Program-made: the position numbers and the translations under genes
Shown here: positions 1-9,233 of the stretch, piece by piece
Layout: every line of letters starts with the position of its first letter
How positions within the stretch are numbered: the stretch's first letter is position 1
Assembly (NCBI GenBank): GCA_965249205.1
Contig: CBDFLL010000004.1
Location: forward strand, 620,001-684,000
DNA length: 64,000 nucleotides
Direction of reading: 5' to 3'
Source: JAQBVV01 sp965249205
GTDB lineage: Bacteria > Acidobacteriota > Vicinamibacteria > Vicinamibacterales > UBA2999
The notes under the pieces: model-generated
What the model saw: the letters and a program-made list of their open reading frames with translations, nothing else
Databases searched by the model: none
What the model was told of the DNA's origin: nothing

Positions 1-2
1 AC

Positions 3-266
3 TCAACATTTCTCGCCAGACCTGGTCTGTATCTTGAGGACCTTTTCGTGCGCACGGAGTGGCGTGGCCGTGGCGTCGGCAGCGCGCTGCTTCGCCACCT
101 TGCACGCATCGCCGTCGAGCGCAGCTGTGGCCGCATGGAGTGGTCCGTCCTCGACTGGAACGACCAGGCGATCGGCTTTTACCGAAGCATCGGAGCGCGG
201 GGTATGCACGAGTGGACCGTGAACCGGCTCGCGGGCGATGCGCTCCGCAAGCTGGCGAGGGCGTAA
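3..266 (+). CDS. GNAT family N-acetyltransferase, C-terminal part
   Basis: The reading frame is open from the left edge, so the N-terminus lies outside the window. The visible part has the acetyl-CoA binding signature of the GNAT fold, RTEWRGRGVGSALL (R/Q-x-x-G-x-G/A type), then a helix and the late strand-loop with NDQAIGFYRSIGAR, which matches the conserved N-x-x-A-x-x-F-Y motif. Such enzymes move an acetyl group from acetyl-CoA to an amine; the substrate cannot be read from this part. The next gene begins a few bases after the stop. Confidence 0.85.
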   Translation, partial: STFLARPGLYLEDLFVRTEWRGRGVGSALLRHLARIAVERSCGRMEWSVLDWNDQAIGFYRSIGARGMHEWTVNRLAGDALRKLARA

Positions 267-271
267 GGAGA

Positions 272-1162
272 GTGCAGCCGCGCGGCGGTTCGAAGCTGCG
301 TGAGCCGTTCGAGCGGGTGTACCGTACGTTCGATCATTTGCACTCCGCCAGCGATCCCGTGCACATGGTCCGGCGCTACTCTGCGCCGGAGGATCAGGAG
401 GTTGTGGCGTTCTGTGCGGCTGGTCTCGCGTTCGGGCGAGTCGCCAGCGTGCTGCACTCGATCGAATCCCTTCTCGCCGTCATGGGCCCCCGGCCCGCAG
501 CGTTCGTGCGGGCGTTCGATTCAGCGACGGACGGCCGGCGGCTGGCGCCGCTCGTGCATCGATGGATCGGTGGCAGCGACCTTGCCGCCTTGATGCTCGT
601 TCTTCAGCGCATGCTTCGAGAGTCAGGAACAATCGAGCGCTTCTTTCTCGCGGGCGACGTCCCGGATACACCGGATATCGGCCCCGGGCTTGAGGCCTTT
701 TCAACCAGAGCGCTTGCCATCGATGTGCGCCGAGCGTATGGCCGTGTCCCGAAGCGTCTGGGTGTCGGCAACTTCTTCCCCCGGCCTTCGGCCGGGAGCG
801 CCTGCAAGCGGCTCAATCTGTTCCTGCGCTGGATGGTGCGGAAGGATGTCATCGATCTCGGCGTCTGGACCGGGTTGTCGCCGGCACGGCTCATCGTGCC
901 GCTCGACACCCACATCGTGCGGCTGGGGCAGTGCCTGCGGCTGACGCGATACCGTAGTCCCGGGTGGAAGATGGCCGCCGAGATCACTGCATCGTTGCGC
1001 GCCATCGATCCGATCGATCCCGTGCGCTACGATTTCGCGCTTTGCCACGTGGGCATGATGGGTGCCTGCGGGTTCAAGCAGGCCCAGAAGGATTCGCAGT
1101 GCCCGCTGCGCGGCGCGTGTCGTCCGAAGGTCAGGGCACGAAGGTCGAAGGGCAGGGCCTGA
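272..1162 (+). CDS. TIGR02757 (DUF2400) family protein
   Basis: Protein of about 296 residues. The start DPVHMVRRYSAPEDQEVVAF and the following helix resemble the TIGR02757 family, whose function is not known. The second half contains PLDTHIVRLGQ, like the LDTHVxR segment of the HhH-GPD/endonuclease III fold, and ends in a cysteine-rich stretch (C-x2-G-x2-GACGF ... QCPLRGAC) that could hold a metal or Fe-S cluster; that is inference. The start chosen is GTG at 272. The AAGGAG at 265-270 is too close for an ideal ribosome site, so GTG at 316 cannot be excluded. Confidence 0.75.
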   Translation: MQPRGGSKLREPFERVYRTFDHLHSASDPVHMVRRYSAPEDQEVVAFCAAGLAFGRVASVLHSIESLLAVMGPRPAAFVRAFDSATDGRRLAPLVHRWIGGSDLAALMLVLQRMLRESGTIERFFLAGDVPDTPDIGPGLEAFSTRALAIDVRRAYGRVPKRLGVGNFFPRPSAGSACKRLNLFLRWMVRKDVIDLGVWTGLSPARLIVPLDTHIVRLGQCLRLTRYRSPGWKMAAEITASLRAIDPIDPVRYDFALCHVGMMGACGFKQAQKDSQCPLRGACRPKVRARRSKGRA

Positions 1163-1203
1163 GGCAACAGTTGATGTGAGGGGCGCGTGGGCCGGTTTCG
1201 GGG

Positions 1204-2433
1204 TTACGCCGATCCTGCGCCCTGCGTGCCGACGTACAGGGCGTATAGCGACTGACTGGCAGCCATAAAGAGACGGTTGCCCTTCGGACCGCCGAACGCG
1301 ACGTTGCCGCAGATTTCTGGCAGGCGGATGCGCCCGATCAGCGTGCCCTGCGGATTCCAGACCGTCACACCGCTGTACCCCACCGCCCGACCAGCGTTGC
1401 TGGCGCACCACACGTTGCCATCGACGTCGCAACGGAGACCGTCAGGGCCGCATTTGACGCCGTCGATCATGAAATCGCTGAACAGGCTGCCGTTCGAGAG
1501 CGTGTTGTCGGCGCCGACGTCGAAGACGTACACCTCTCCCATACCGCCGGGTCCCGTATCGCCCGGCCCCTTGCCCGTGCTGGCGACATACAGACGCTGA
1601 TAGTCGGGTGAGAAGGCGAGTCCGTTCGGATCCGGCACCTGCGCCTCGTCGATCACCATGTCCACCGTGCCGTCGGGATCGACACGATACACAGCCGTCG
1701 GGAGCTCCCGCCGAAAGTTGCCAAGGCCGGCCGGTTGACCTCGGCGGGGATTGAGCCTGCCGTTCGGGTTGGAGGGCCCTCCAGCCTCGTCCGGCTGCCC
1801 TTCGTACAGTTGTCCGCCGTACGGGGGATCTGTAAACCAGTAGCTCCCGTCAGGATGCGCGACGACGTCATTCGGTGAATTCAGCCGCTTGCCGTCGTAC
1901 GCATCTGCGATGACCGTCGCCGAGCCGTCGTGTTCATAACGGACCAGCCGTCGCATCAAGTGTTGACACGAAAGCTGTCGCCCCTGAAAGTCGAACGTGT
2001 TGCCGTTACTGTTGTTGGATGGGGAGCGGAAGACGTCGACCCGGTCGGCCCCGTCAATCCACCGGAGCTGCCGGTTGTTCGGGATGTCGCTAAACACCAG
2101 ATATCGGCCCTGGCCGCTCCAGGCAGGTCCTTCCGCCCATAGCGCTCCGGTCCACAGTCGCGTGATCGCGGCGTTGGGTTGCACGTACGCGCTGAACGCC
2201 GGGTCGACCACGAGGACGTCGGGATCCGTGAAGTATGGGGTCGGGGCGGCATCCGGCCCGAAATCGCGCGGCGGCGTCGTCACCGTTGAGCGTGGCGCGG
2301 GCCCCTGCTCACCCTGGGCCAACACGCCGTGGGAACCTGTAACCGCGGCACCGGCCACCACGCCGATCGTCTTGATGGCACGTCGGCGCGATACGAGTGG
2401 GATCTGTTCGGGATGGTTGGGGGGTAGGCTCAT
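1204..2433 (-). CDS. secreted SMP-30/gluconolactonase/LRE-like protein, TAT signal
   Basis: 409 residues. The N-terminus has a twin-arginine motif (SRRRAIKTIG) followed by a hydrophobic segment and an Ala-rich cleavage region, so export by the TAT route in a folded form is likely. The body reads as a six-bladed propeller of the SMP-30/gluconolactonase group: EGPAWSG near residue 110, SPNDVVAHPDGSYWFTDPPYG and DPNGLAFSPDYQRLYVAST are typical blade motifs with metal-binding Glu, Asn and Asp. Members hydrolyse sugar lactones or related esters. The substrate is unknown, and no sugar-pathway genes are adjacent. Confidence 0.85.
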   Translation of the reverse strand: MSLPPNHPEQIPLVSRRRAIKTIGVVAGAAVTGSHGVLAQGEQGPAPRSTVTTPPRDFGPDAAPTPYFTDPDVLVVDPAFSAYVQPNAAITRLWTGALWAEGPAWSGQGRYLVFSDIPNNRQLRWIDGADRVDVFRSPSNNSNGNTFDFQGRQLSCQHLMRRLVRYEHDGSATVIADAYDGKRLNSPNDVVAHPDGSYWFTDPPYGGQLYEGQPDEAGGPSNPNGRLNPRRGQPAGLGNFRRELPTAVYRVDPDGTVDMVIDEAQVPDPNGLAFSPDYQRLYVASTGKGPGDTGPGGMGEVYVFDVGADNTLSNGSLFSDFMIDGVKCGPDGLRCDVDGNVWCASNAGRAVGYSGVTVWNPQGTLIGRIRLPEICGNVAFGGPKGNRLFMAASQSLYALYVGTQGAGSA

Positions 2434-2706
2434 GTGCGCGACCTCATAGTCGGAGCGGTTGCGAGGGCATGGTGATCGACCGCTCCTCGATAGCCGTGTT
2501 CATCGTCTGCAGCACGTTCGGCGCGACGGGTGTGCCTCGGTGCCTGATGGGTGCCGCGGATTCTCGCAGGGTCGTCATGCAGTGTCAAATAGATCTGGTC
2601 GTCTGGCCAGTCCCGGTCGGCTGATTGCGCGGAAGCCGTGTGCTAGCATCGGCCGCACCGAGGTCATGTAGCCGCCGTTAAGGAGGACCGCACGAGACGT
2701 TTGAGA

Positions 2707-2955
2707 ATGGCGGTGTGGGCGGGCGGTGTGTCAGCGGTGTTGCTCGCCGGATGCGGGTCGGGCACCGAGGCCCCAGCGGAGGTTGAGATGAGAAATCGGG
2801 TCAGTGGTCGGATGATGGAGACGGTCGAGGACCCGAAGGTGTTTACGAGACCGTGGACGATGCGCATGCTCCTCTACCGTCACAAAGAAGAGAACTTTCG
2901 ACTGATGGAATACGAATGTTATGCGTTCGACGTTCTGTTCCAGGCTGTCCCGTAG
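2707..2955 (+). pseudogene. remnant of a GRWEGDTLVVD-family secreted protein
   Basis: About 82 residues: an N-terminal lipoprotein-like signal ending in LLAGC, joined directly to a tail with DPKVFTRPWTMRMLLYRHKE. That tail closely matches the C-terminus of the intact gene ending at 7618 (DPMVFTRPWTVRMPLYRRLE). The whole central domain, including the GRWEGDTLVVD motif, is missing, so this looks like an internally deleted copy. The GGAGG at 2681-2685 is far from the ATG; a TTG at 2701 is an alternative start. It lies just upstream of another member of the same family. Confidence 0.6.
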
Positions 2956-3012
2956 CGTGATGGCGTCGTGCGCACTCTAATCGCCAATGCCTGTCGGCCA
3001 GGAGGTATAGCT

Positions 3013-3855
3013 ATGCTTCGTTTCATCGGTTTCGTCATGGCAACGGCGGCTCTCCTGGTTGCGCTGCCTGGGCCGGTGGCAGGCCAGGCGCCAGCGGCCG
3101 CCGTGGGCACCTGGGATCCGCCGCGACGGGCAGACGGTCAGCCCGACGTCGAGGGCCTCTGGCGGAACCCTGAGCGCGCACGAACGTACAGCGTTGAGGG
3201 AGGCAATCCGGATCGCGCAACACACCTCAGCATCACGGGACTGGACACCGACGATCGGGGGCTCGTCATCGATCCGCCGGACGGCAAGATTCCGTACCAG
3301 CCATGGGCCGCGGCGAAGCGGCAAGACATCTCCGACAACCACATGGACCCGCCGTCGATCGACTACATCGACCCGGTTGCGCGCGGTTGCTTCCTGGAGG
3401 GTGTACCGCGCATCAATTATCAGGGGGGAAATACGATGCGCATTATCCAGCCCCCTGGATACGTCGTGATGATTCATGAGTTCCAGCACGCGTTTCGCGT
3501 CATTCCGCTGGACGACCGGCCGCGCCTCGCCGAGAACGTCAAACTGTGGATGGGAGAGTCGCGTGGACGCTGGGAAGGCAACACGCTGGTGGTGGATGTC
3601 ACCGGCAACGATGGCAGGACGTGGTTCGACATCGTCGGAAGCTTTCACAGCGACGCCCTTCGCGTGACGGAGCGCTGGACGATCATCGACGCGGAGACAC
3701 TCGCGTACGAGGCGACGCTAGACGATCCGTCCGTCTTCGCAAAGCCGTGGACGATTAGCACCCGTCCGTTCACGCCCGTCGAGCAGGGCTACGAGCAGTG
3801 GGAAGACGCGTGTGTCGAGGGGAACGCCGGCGTCGAGCTGATGCTGCAAAGGTAA
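3013..3855 (+). CDS. secreted protein of the GRWEGDTLVVDVT family
   Basis: 280 residues with a clear Sec signal peptide (MLRFIGFVMATAALLVAL then cleavage near VAGQA). The start is ATG 3013, with AGGAGG at about 3000-3005. Family marks are QPDVEGLWRNP near the mature N-terminus, IPYQPWA, a mid-protein VPRINYQGG, ESRGRWEGNTLVVDVTGN near residue 185, and a C-terminal VFAKPWTI. Such proteins are very common in acidobacterial genomes and are usually left as hypothetical. I know no proven function. Paralogs lie at 6794 and 8057, and a decayed one at 2707. Confidence 0.8.
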   Translation: MLRFIGFVMATAALLVALPGPVAGQAPAAAVGTWDPPRRADGQPDVEGLWRNPERARTYSVEGGNPDRATHLSITGLDTDDRGLVIDPPDGKIPYQPWAAAKRQDISDNHMDPPSIDYIDPVARGCFLEGVPRINYQGGNTMRIIQPPGYVVMIHEFQHAFRVIPLDDRPRLAENVKLWMGESRGRWEGNTLVVDVTGNDGRTWFDIVGSFHSDALRVTERWTIIDAETLAYEATLDDPSVFAKPWTISTRPFTPVEQGYEQWEDACVEGNAGVELMLQR

Positions 3856-3870
3856 GAAACGAACACCGGT

Positions 3871-5193
3871 CTAGGGGATTCTGCCCACTGGCGGGCGGCT
3901 GCTGGCACTCTTGGTGACGAGCAGCCTGATCAATCCAAAGAACAGGAAGCCGAGCCCGTAGTAGAGGACTGTCAACGCTCGGAATAGCGGCAAACTGAAC
4001 AACACGACGCTCCCGAGCGAGAGCGCCAGGGTGTTCCGTGACAAGGACGTCGTGCGTTCGTCGTTGTGTACGAGCAGGTTCCGTATCAGTAGCCCATAGG
4101 GGATCATGAGGACGGTGAGGTACGTAAGCCGGATCTTCGGTGAGAGCAGGAGAGACAGCAGTACGAACAACGCAAAGAACAAGTCATGCGAGTCCGGGTC
4201 TGAGTCGATCGATCTCCTGTGACGCACGTAGATGACGCATGTGAAGATCACGAGAGCCGCAAACACGGGGAGCATGAGCTGTCTGACTCTCGACGTGTTC
4301 AAGGACATGAGATTCAGGAAGCGGTAGTTCTCCGCATTCACTTGCTCGACGAAGTAATGGTCCGTGGCAAAGTGCCGCATGAGCAGCGCGCCGAGATCCT
4401 GATCATGTAGCGTTTTCTGCTGCGCGGTTCTAGCGTAGATACTGGCCTCGGTGGTGTCCCCGGACACGAGGGGTCTGATTTGCATCTCGTAAAACTCACG
4501 CACGAGTTCTCCGTTGGTCTCGAATCCAATGACGAGGGCAGGCAAGACAGACACGCACACGAGTACCGTGACGAGCATCGAGACGACCGCGCGATATTGC
4601 TGCGTAAGCAAGAAATAGAGAAGAAACACCCCGGGCAGCAGTTTCAGTACCGTCGCTGCGCCGATCAGGGAACCCGCCGCCCATTCCACGCTCGCCCGTT
4701 CGTACTTCCAGGCCAGCACAAGCAGATACAGGAGCAGGACGTGGACCTGCCCCAGCAAGAGATTCTCTGACAGGAATACGACCGAGGCGGCGACCAGGTA
4801 GACGGGATACGCGTGCTTCAGTGCCCGTTCGCCGAGCGAACGGGAAAAATATCCAGCATAGAGAATCATGACGCTGTGAAGAATCATCAGCAGGGACAGG
4901 AGGTTCCAGATGATTGACGTTATCTCGATGCGGAAGAACGACAAGGGCGCCATCAGCACGGCAAACAGCGGAAGATAGATATACGTAAACCCTGGGCCTC
5001 GCTCCGTGTGCACCGAATACAGCTCGGAGGCATTCCCGTCCAGGACCGTGCGCCCAGCAAGAGCGAAGACATTGAAGTCCGTGCCGCCACGGTCATTGGT
5101 GAAACGTGCGTGCCCGCTGAGCGCACCGTAGAGAAGCCCCGCTGCGGCGATGAGAAGTGCGAGCCACAGCAGGCGTGTCCTGGTGGTTGACAT
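3871..5193 (-). CDS. GT87/DUF2029-type polyprenol-phosphate-dependent glycosyltransferase
   Basis: 440 residues with about ten predicted membrane segments. The first luminal loop carries GTDFNVFALAGRTVLDGNASELY, then FTYIYLPLFAVLMAPLSFF. This is the arrangement of the GT87 (DUF2029, mannosyltransferase-like) family, where an Asp in the first loop acts in catalysis. Members move a sugar from a lipid-phosphate carrier to an acceptor on the outer side of the membrane. It is convergent with the preceding gene and follows the SGNH hydrolase in the same direction with a 32-base gap, so the two may share a transcript. Confidence 0.8.
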   Translation of the reverse strand: MSTTRTRLLWLALLIAAAGLLYGALSGHARFTNDRGGTDFNVFALAGRTVLDGNASELYSVHTERGPGFTYIYLPLFAVLMAPLSFFRIEITSIIWNLLSLLMILHSVMILYAGYFSRSLGERALKHAYPVYLVAASVVFLSENLLLGQVHVLLLYLLVLAWKYERASVEWAAGSLIGAATVLKLLPGVFLLYFLLTQQYRAVVSMLVTVLVCVSVLPALVIGFETNGELVREFYEMQIRPLVSGDTTEASIYARTAQQKTLHDQDLGALLMRHFATDHYFVEQVNAENYRFLNLMSLNTSRVRQLMLPVFAALVIFTCVIYVRHRRSIDSDPDSHDLFFALFVLLSLLLSPKIRLTYLTVLMIPYGLLIRNLLVHNDERTTSLSRNTLALSLGSVVLFSLPLFRALTVLYYGLGFLFFGLIRLLVTKSASSRPPVGRIP

Positions 5194-5225
5194 AAAAGGA
5201 GTGTAGGTGGGCTGTGTGTCGGGCG

Positions 5226-6512
5226 CTACCGCTGTGCGCTGAAGAGGCGCAAGTCAATCGCCTTGCCCATTTCGTAGTAGCCCATCACGCTGGGGTGAAT
5301 GCCGTCGCCGCAGTCGAGCGGAGGCAAGAGCCGATCGGGATCGGCTGGATCGTGGACGACCTGCGAGAAGTCGATCACCGCGTCGAAAGGCGCCGTCGTC
5401 CGGATCCACGCGTTGACCTCATTGCGGATGCGGGTCTTCCCGGGATTCCAACCCGTATTGGTGCCAACCGCCGCCCGGTTGTGGCGGGGAATGATCGTCG
5501 CGCCGATCACCCTGATGCCTCGCGATTGGATCCGCTCCGCGATCGCGGTCATGCCCGAGATCAGATTGGCCGCCGTCACCCCCCTGCGGATGTCGTTGGT
5601 GCCCATGAACAGCACCACGTCACTGACGCTGTGATGCGATAGGACGTCGCGGTCCAACCGCTCAAGCCCCGGTGTACTGTCAGGCGGCGGTATCAAGCCC
5701 TCCCTCGTGATCGTGTTACCGCCGATCCCTTCGTTGACCACGGCCTTCAGTCCCTCCGAGGGCGCGCGGTCCTGGCGGGTCGCGTCGTGCTCCAGGCCGA
5801 GGCGCAGTGACAACAGGTCCTCCCAGCGATCGTGCGCGTCGAGAGTCGAGCACGTACCGTCGGTGATCGAATCACCGAAAGCCACAATCGCGCCAGGTGA
5901 CGAGGTCGACTGAACGTCGATGGATTTGAGCCACCACATAGCAGTGGTCGTGCCATCGAAACCGGTCGCCGCTTCGTCCGACGTAATGTCGCCGGCCCCG
6001 TCTGGTGTCCGGTATGACGTCACCAGTGCGCCGGTGTGCTGGCTTGGCCGCACGCCGTTTCCGGGCACATACAGGCTGACCGCCATGTCTTGTTGCGCGC
6101 GTACACGGAAGGGCGCCGGATCGCTCGTCACGGTGCCACCAGGCGGAATCACCACCTGCGGTGAACCGCTGAAGGTGAGCGGACGAGCCGAGCCCGCAAC
6201 GAGCGCACCCCCGCGAGCGCGCAGGCCGACCGACGCGCGGCCGACCGTCATTGGATCGGTTCCGTATACATTGGAGAGGCGAACCCGGATGGCATCCCCA
6301 GGGATCGTCACCCGGGCGATCATGCGAACGGTCGCGTTGGTGACCAGGTCCTCACCAAGTGCCCGGTGAGCAGAGCCCCACGCCGTGACCCACCGCGGGC
6401 CGTTCGGCGTCTGCCCGGTCGGCAATGCCGGCATCGAGGCTGCCAATGCCATTGCCAGTGCGGCAGAGAAGCGCCAGCGAGCCGCAGCCTTTGGTGTTTG
6501 AAGCACCATCAT
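5226..6512 (-). CDS. secreted SGNH/GDSL hydrolase
   Basis: 428 residues with an N-terminal signal segment. An N-terminal beta-sandwich-like region (WVTAWGSAH, IRVRLSNVYG) precedes the SGNH catalytic domain. The SGNH blocks are all visible: IVAFGDSITDG (nucleophile Ser), GIGGNTIT (Gly), FMGTNDIRRG (Asn) and DGIHPSVMGYY (Asp and His). The WVTAWGSA start plus SGNH domain is typical of secreted esterases that remove acyl groups from sugars or polysaccharides. The exact substrate is unknown. It sits upstream of the GT87 gene on the same strand. Confidence 0.9.
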   Translation of the reverse strand: MMVLQTPKAAARWRFSAALAMALAASMPALPTGQTPNGPRWVTAWGSAHRALGEDLVTNATVRMIARVTIPGDAIRVRLSNVYGTDPMTVGRASVGLRARGGALVAGSARPLTFSGSPQVVIPPGGTVTSDPAPFRVRAQQDMAVSLYVPGNGVRPSQHTGALVTSYRTPDGAGDITSDEAATGFDGTTTAMWWLKSIDVQSTSSPGAIVAFGDSITDGTCSTLDAHDRWEDLLSLRLGLEHDATRQDRAPSEGLKAVVNEGIGGNTITREGLIPPPDSTPGLERLDRDVLSHHSVSDVVLFMGTNDIRRGVTAANLISGMTAIAERIQSRGIRVIGATIIPRHNRAAVGTNTGWNPGKTRIRNEVNAWIRTTAPFDAVIDFSQVVHDPADPDRLLPPLDCGDGIHPSVMGYYEMGKAIDLRLFSAQR

Positions 6513-6793
6513 CTATCTCCCAAGCTCGAGCCCGTGCTCGTGGTGATCGTGTACCCGCCGAGCCTACACAGGGTTCAGATTCGCGTCGCGCGACGCCAAG
6601 AGCGTACATCGAAGAGATCGTTCGACGAAACGCGCCGTTTCGCTCACCGCCTGGCCCTATCGTCTGAGCCGGAGCGAGGGGGTCCAGCGGGTGTATTGTG
6701 TTTCGCGCGGGGGCGCAGCGTGCTCGATCGTGGCAGGCGTCAGTACGACTTGAGGCTTGACAGGGACGGTCGCCATGCACCCAAATTGGCGTG

Positions 6794-7618
6794 ATGCAAG
6801 GGCGCAAGCCAGTGGGAGGTGGGGCAGCCGCCGTGATTTCGATCGCCGTGGCGGTCTTGGTCGCGGCGTCAGGAGTGCCGCTGGTGGGCCAGGCGCCCGC
6901 GCCCGCGGCGGAACGTATCCAGGGCAGGCCCAACCTGAGCGGCATTTGGCAGGCCGTCAATGAGGCCAATTGGGATCTTGAGGCCCATGAGGCGAGACCT
7001 GGCCCCTCCCAGTTCGGCGCCCTTTTCTCCGAACCGGCAGGCCTGGGGGTTGTCGTCGGCAACGAGATCCCGTACCAGGCGTCAGCGTTGGAGCAGAAGC
7101 GGGAGAACTTCGCGAATCGCTGGACGGCCGATCCCGCGGCGAAGTGCTACATGCCCGGCGTGCCGCGCGCCACCTACATGCCTTTTCCGTTCCAGATTAT
7201 TCAGGGCACGGGCAAGATCATTATCGCGTATCCCTTTGCGGCTGCCACCAGGCTCATTCATATGGAGGACGTCGGGGAGAGTCCCGTTGATACCTGGATG
7301 GGTTGGTCGCGGGGCCGCTGGGAGGGCGACACGCTCGTCGTCGACGTCACGAGTTTCGTGGACCAGACCTGGTTCGATAGGGCCGGCAATTTCCACAGCG
7401 CTGCCCTGCACGTGGTCGAACGCTATACGCCTACCGGCCCCAATATCATCCAGTATGAGGCGACGATCGAGGATCCGATGGTGTTTACGCGGCCGTGGAC
7501 GGTGCGTATGCCGCTCTACCGTCGCCTCGAAGAGAACTCGCAACTGCTGGAGTTCAAGTGCATACCGTTCGCGGAGGAGTTGATGTACGGGCATCTCCGA
7601 CGGCAGACGGAGAACTGA
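6794..7618 (+). CDS. secreted protein of the GRWEGDTLVVDVT family
   Basis: 274 residues. The signal peptide spans about residues 1-35 and ends near LVGQAPAPA. The mature start GRPNLSGIWQAVNEANWDLE is the family opening. Then come CYMPGVPRATYMPFPFQI, WSRGRWEGDTLVVDVTSF near residue 180, and the C-terminal DPMVFTRPWTVRMPLYRR. The start is ATG 6794 (a GTG lies at 6791); no good ribosome site is visible. It is the first gene of a compact set with the DUF6152 gene (14 bases downstream) and a third family member, so these likely form one transcript. Confidence 0.8.
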   Translation: MQGRKPVGGGAAAVISIAVAVLVAASGVPLVGQAPAPAAERIQGRPNLSGIWQAVNEANWDLEAHEARPGPSQFGALFSEPAGLGVVVGNEIPYQASALEQKRENFANRWTADPAAKCYMPGVPRATYMPFPFQIIQGTGKIIIAYPFAAATRLIHMEDVGESPVDTWMGWSRGRWEGDTLVVDVTSFVDQTWFDRAGNFHSAALHVVERYTPTGPNIIQYEATIEDPMVFTRPWTVRMPLYRRLEENSQLLEFKCIPFAEELMYGHLRRQTEN

Positions 7619-7632
7619 CAGGGAGGGAACCG

Positions 7633-8025
7633 ATGTATTCGAAGTTGGCCATGGTCATCGCTGCATGTGGACTCGTTGCAGCGGCCGCGCCGGCGTCTGC
7701 TCACCATTCGTTTGCAGGGGAGTTTGACATTAACAAGCCGATTCAACTGCGGGGCACGATCACGGAGGTGGAATGGATCAATCCCCACGCATGGATCCAC
7801 ATCGACGTCACCCAGCCCGACGGGTCGGTCGAATCGTGGGCCATCGAGGCCGGGACACCCAATAGCCTCTTTCGGCGCGGCTTCACACGGGATTCCGTGA
7901 AGGTCGGGACGGTGATCAACGTGGATGGATACGAGGCGCGTGACGGGAGCCGAAAGGCCAACGGCCGGGACTTGACGCTGCCGGACGGCACCAAGCTGCT
8001 GATGGCGGGGTCCAGTCCCAACTGA
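7633..8025 (+). CDS. DUF6152 family secreted protein
   Basis: 130 residues. The signal peptide ends at ASAHH; HHSFAGEFD at the mature N-terminus, the central ITEVEWINPHAWIHIDV and the later AIEAGTPNSLFRRG are the marks of DUF6152, a small periplasmic beta-rich domain of unknown role. The start is ATG 7633 with AGGGAGG about 8 bases upstream. The gene lies between two GRWEGDTLVVD-family genes, a pairing I regard as typical for this phylum. A shared job in the envelope is inference only. Confidence 0.85.
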   Translation: MYSKLAMVIAACGLVAAAAPASAHHSFAGEFDINKPIQLRGTITEVEWINPHAWIHIDVTQPDGSVESWAIEAGTPNSLFRRGFTRDSVKVGTVINVDGYEARDGSRKANGRDLTLPDGTKLLMAGSSPN

Positions 8026-8056
8026 GCAACCGCGTAATGAAGAACCGGAGGATGTG

Positions 8057-9037
8057 ATGCGCTGGCGCTACCTTGACTTGACCGGTTTTCTCACGGCCGG
8101 TGCCGTGTTTCTACTCGCGGCGGTGCCGGTGGAAGGCCAGGTGTTCAGAACACCGTGGGGTGATCCCGACCTGCAGGGTACTTGGACCAACCAAACACTC
8201 ACACCGCTCGAGCGGCCTGCCGAGTTCGAAGGCAAGCCAACCCTGACGGAGGCGGAGGCCTTGGAATGGGAGGCGCGGCTGCGGGAGGGCGTCAACACCG
8301 ACATTCGCACACCAGGGACGCTGCGAGACGTGACCGCTGCCTACAACACCATTTGGTACGATCGTGGTGAGCGGATTGTGGCGGACCGACGGACCTCCCT
8401 CGTGATCGATCCGGCCGATGGAAAGGTCCCCGCACTTACTCCGGCCGGCGAGGCGAGAAGGGTGGAGCTGCGCGAGGCGGACTCGCGCGAGGACCTGGGC
8501 AGATCCGACTCGTGGGAGGATTTCAGCGCCTACGTGCGCTGCATCATTCGTGCTGGGTTGCCACGACTGTCCACCGGCTACAACAACAACTACGAGATCG
8601 TGCAAACGCCGGGCTACGTAGCCATCTACCAGGAACAGATGCACGACATTCGCATCATTCCACTGGATGGGCGGCTGCATCTGACAGGCGCGGTGCGTCA
8701 GTGGTTAGGCGACTCCCGGGGGCACTGGGAGGGAGACACGCTGGTCGTGGAGACGACCAACTTCACCGATCAGGCGAGAGGCTCGCTGTTCCTCGAGGCC
8801 ACGAAGAATATGGTGCTCATCGAGCGGTTCACCCGCGCTGGCGCCGACATGATCGACTATCGGTTCACCATCACGGACCCCGATACGTGGACGGGCCCGT
8901 GGACGGTGGCGTTGCCCTGGAACCGAGAGGACGGGTTGATCTACGAATACGCCTGCCACGAAGGCAACCGCGGTTTGGAGAATACGCTCAGGGCTGCTCG
9001 CGTTGCCGATGAGGCGGAGGCACAGGAGCAGCCCTAG
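8057..9037 (+). CDS. secreted protein of the GRWEGDTLVVDVT family, long form
   Basis: 326 residues. The signal peptide ends near VPVEGQ; then PWGDPDLQGTWTNQTLTPLERP opens the mature protein, a long-form variant with FEGKPTLTEAEALEWEARLR. The family core follows: LVIDPADGKVP, STGYNNNYEIVQTPGYVAIY, IRIIPLDGR, GDSRGHWEGDTLVVETTNFT and WTGPWTVALPW. The start is ATG 8057, five bases after GGAGG at 8047-8051. The TAG stop at 9035-9037 is made of the TA target site of a small IS630-derived element plus the first base of that element; TAG would also be read without the element. Confidence 0.8.
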   Translation: MRWRYLDLTGFLTAGAVFLLAAVPVEGQVFRTPWGDPDLQGTWTNQTLTPLERPAEFEGKPTLTEAEALEWEARLREGVNTDIRTPGTLRDVTAAYNTIWYDRGERIVADRRTSLVIDPADGKVPALTPAGEARRVELREADSREDLGRSDSWEDFSAYVRCIIRAGLPRLSTGYNNNYEIVQTPGYVAIYQEQMHDIRIIPLDGRLHLTGAVRQWLGDSRGHWEGDTLVVETTNFTDQARGSLFLEATKNMVLIERFTRAGADMIDYRFTITDPDTWTGPWTVALPWNREDGLIYEYACHEGNRGLENTLRAARVADEAEAQEQP

Positions 9038-9163
9038 CGCGGATTTCACGTGTACCTACTCCTGCGGGTAGGAGGGCACGAATGGCTGCGTACTCCCTGG
9101 ATCTACGCACGCGGGTGCTGATTGCGATTTGTCTGGAGCTAGGCGCTCATGAAATCCGCGCTA
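9035..9163 (+). mobile_element. 129-bp IS630-derived miniature element (MITE) with TA target sites
   Basis: A 125-bp core (9037-9161) has terminal inverted repeats GCGCGGATTTCACG on the left and the complement of GCGCGGATTTCATG on the right. It is bounded by TA on both sides (9035-9036 and 9162-9163), the target duplication of IS630/Tc1 elements. Inside, an ATG at 9082 opens MAAYSLDLRTRVLIAICLEL, the N-terminus of an IS630-type transposase, and runs straight into the right terminal repeat. The element is therefore an internally deleted IS630 copy. The start codon lies after a small hairpin (CTCCT/AGGAG) that covers the ribosome site. Confidence 0.75.
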
Positions 9164-9233
9164 GCTGTCGAGGGTGTCTTGCCGTCCCTTGCGCCACGAC
9201 GTCATCCGTTTTTCTGTGATCTTCTGATATCCC

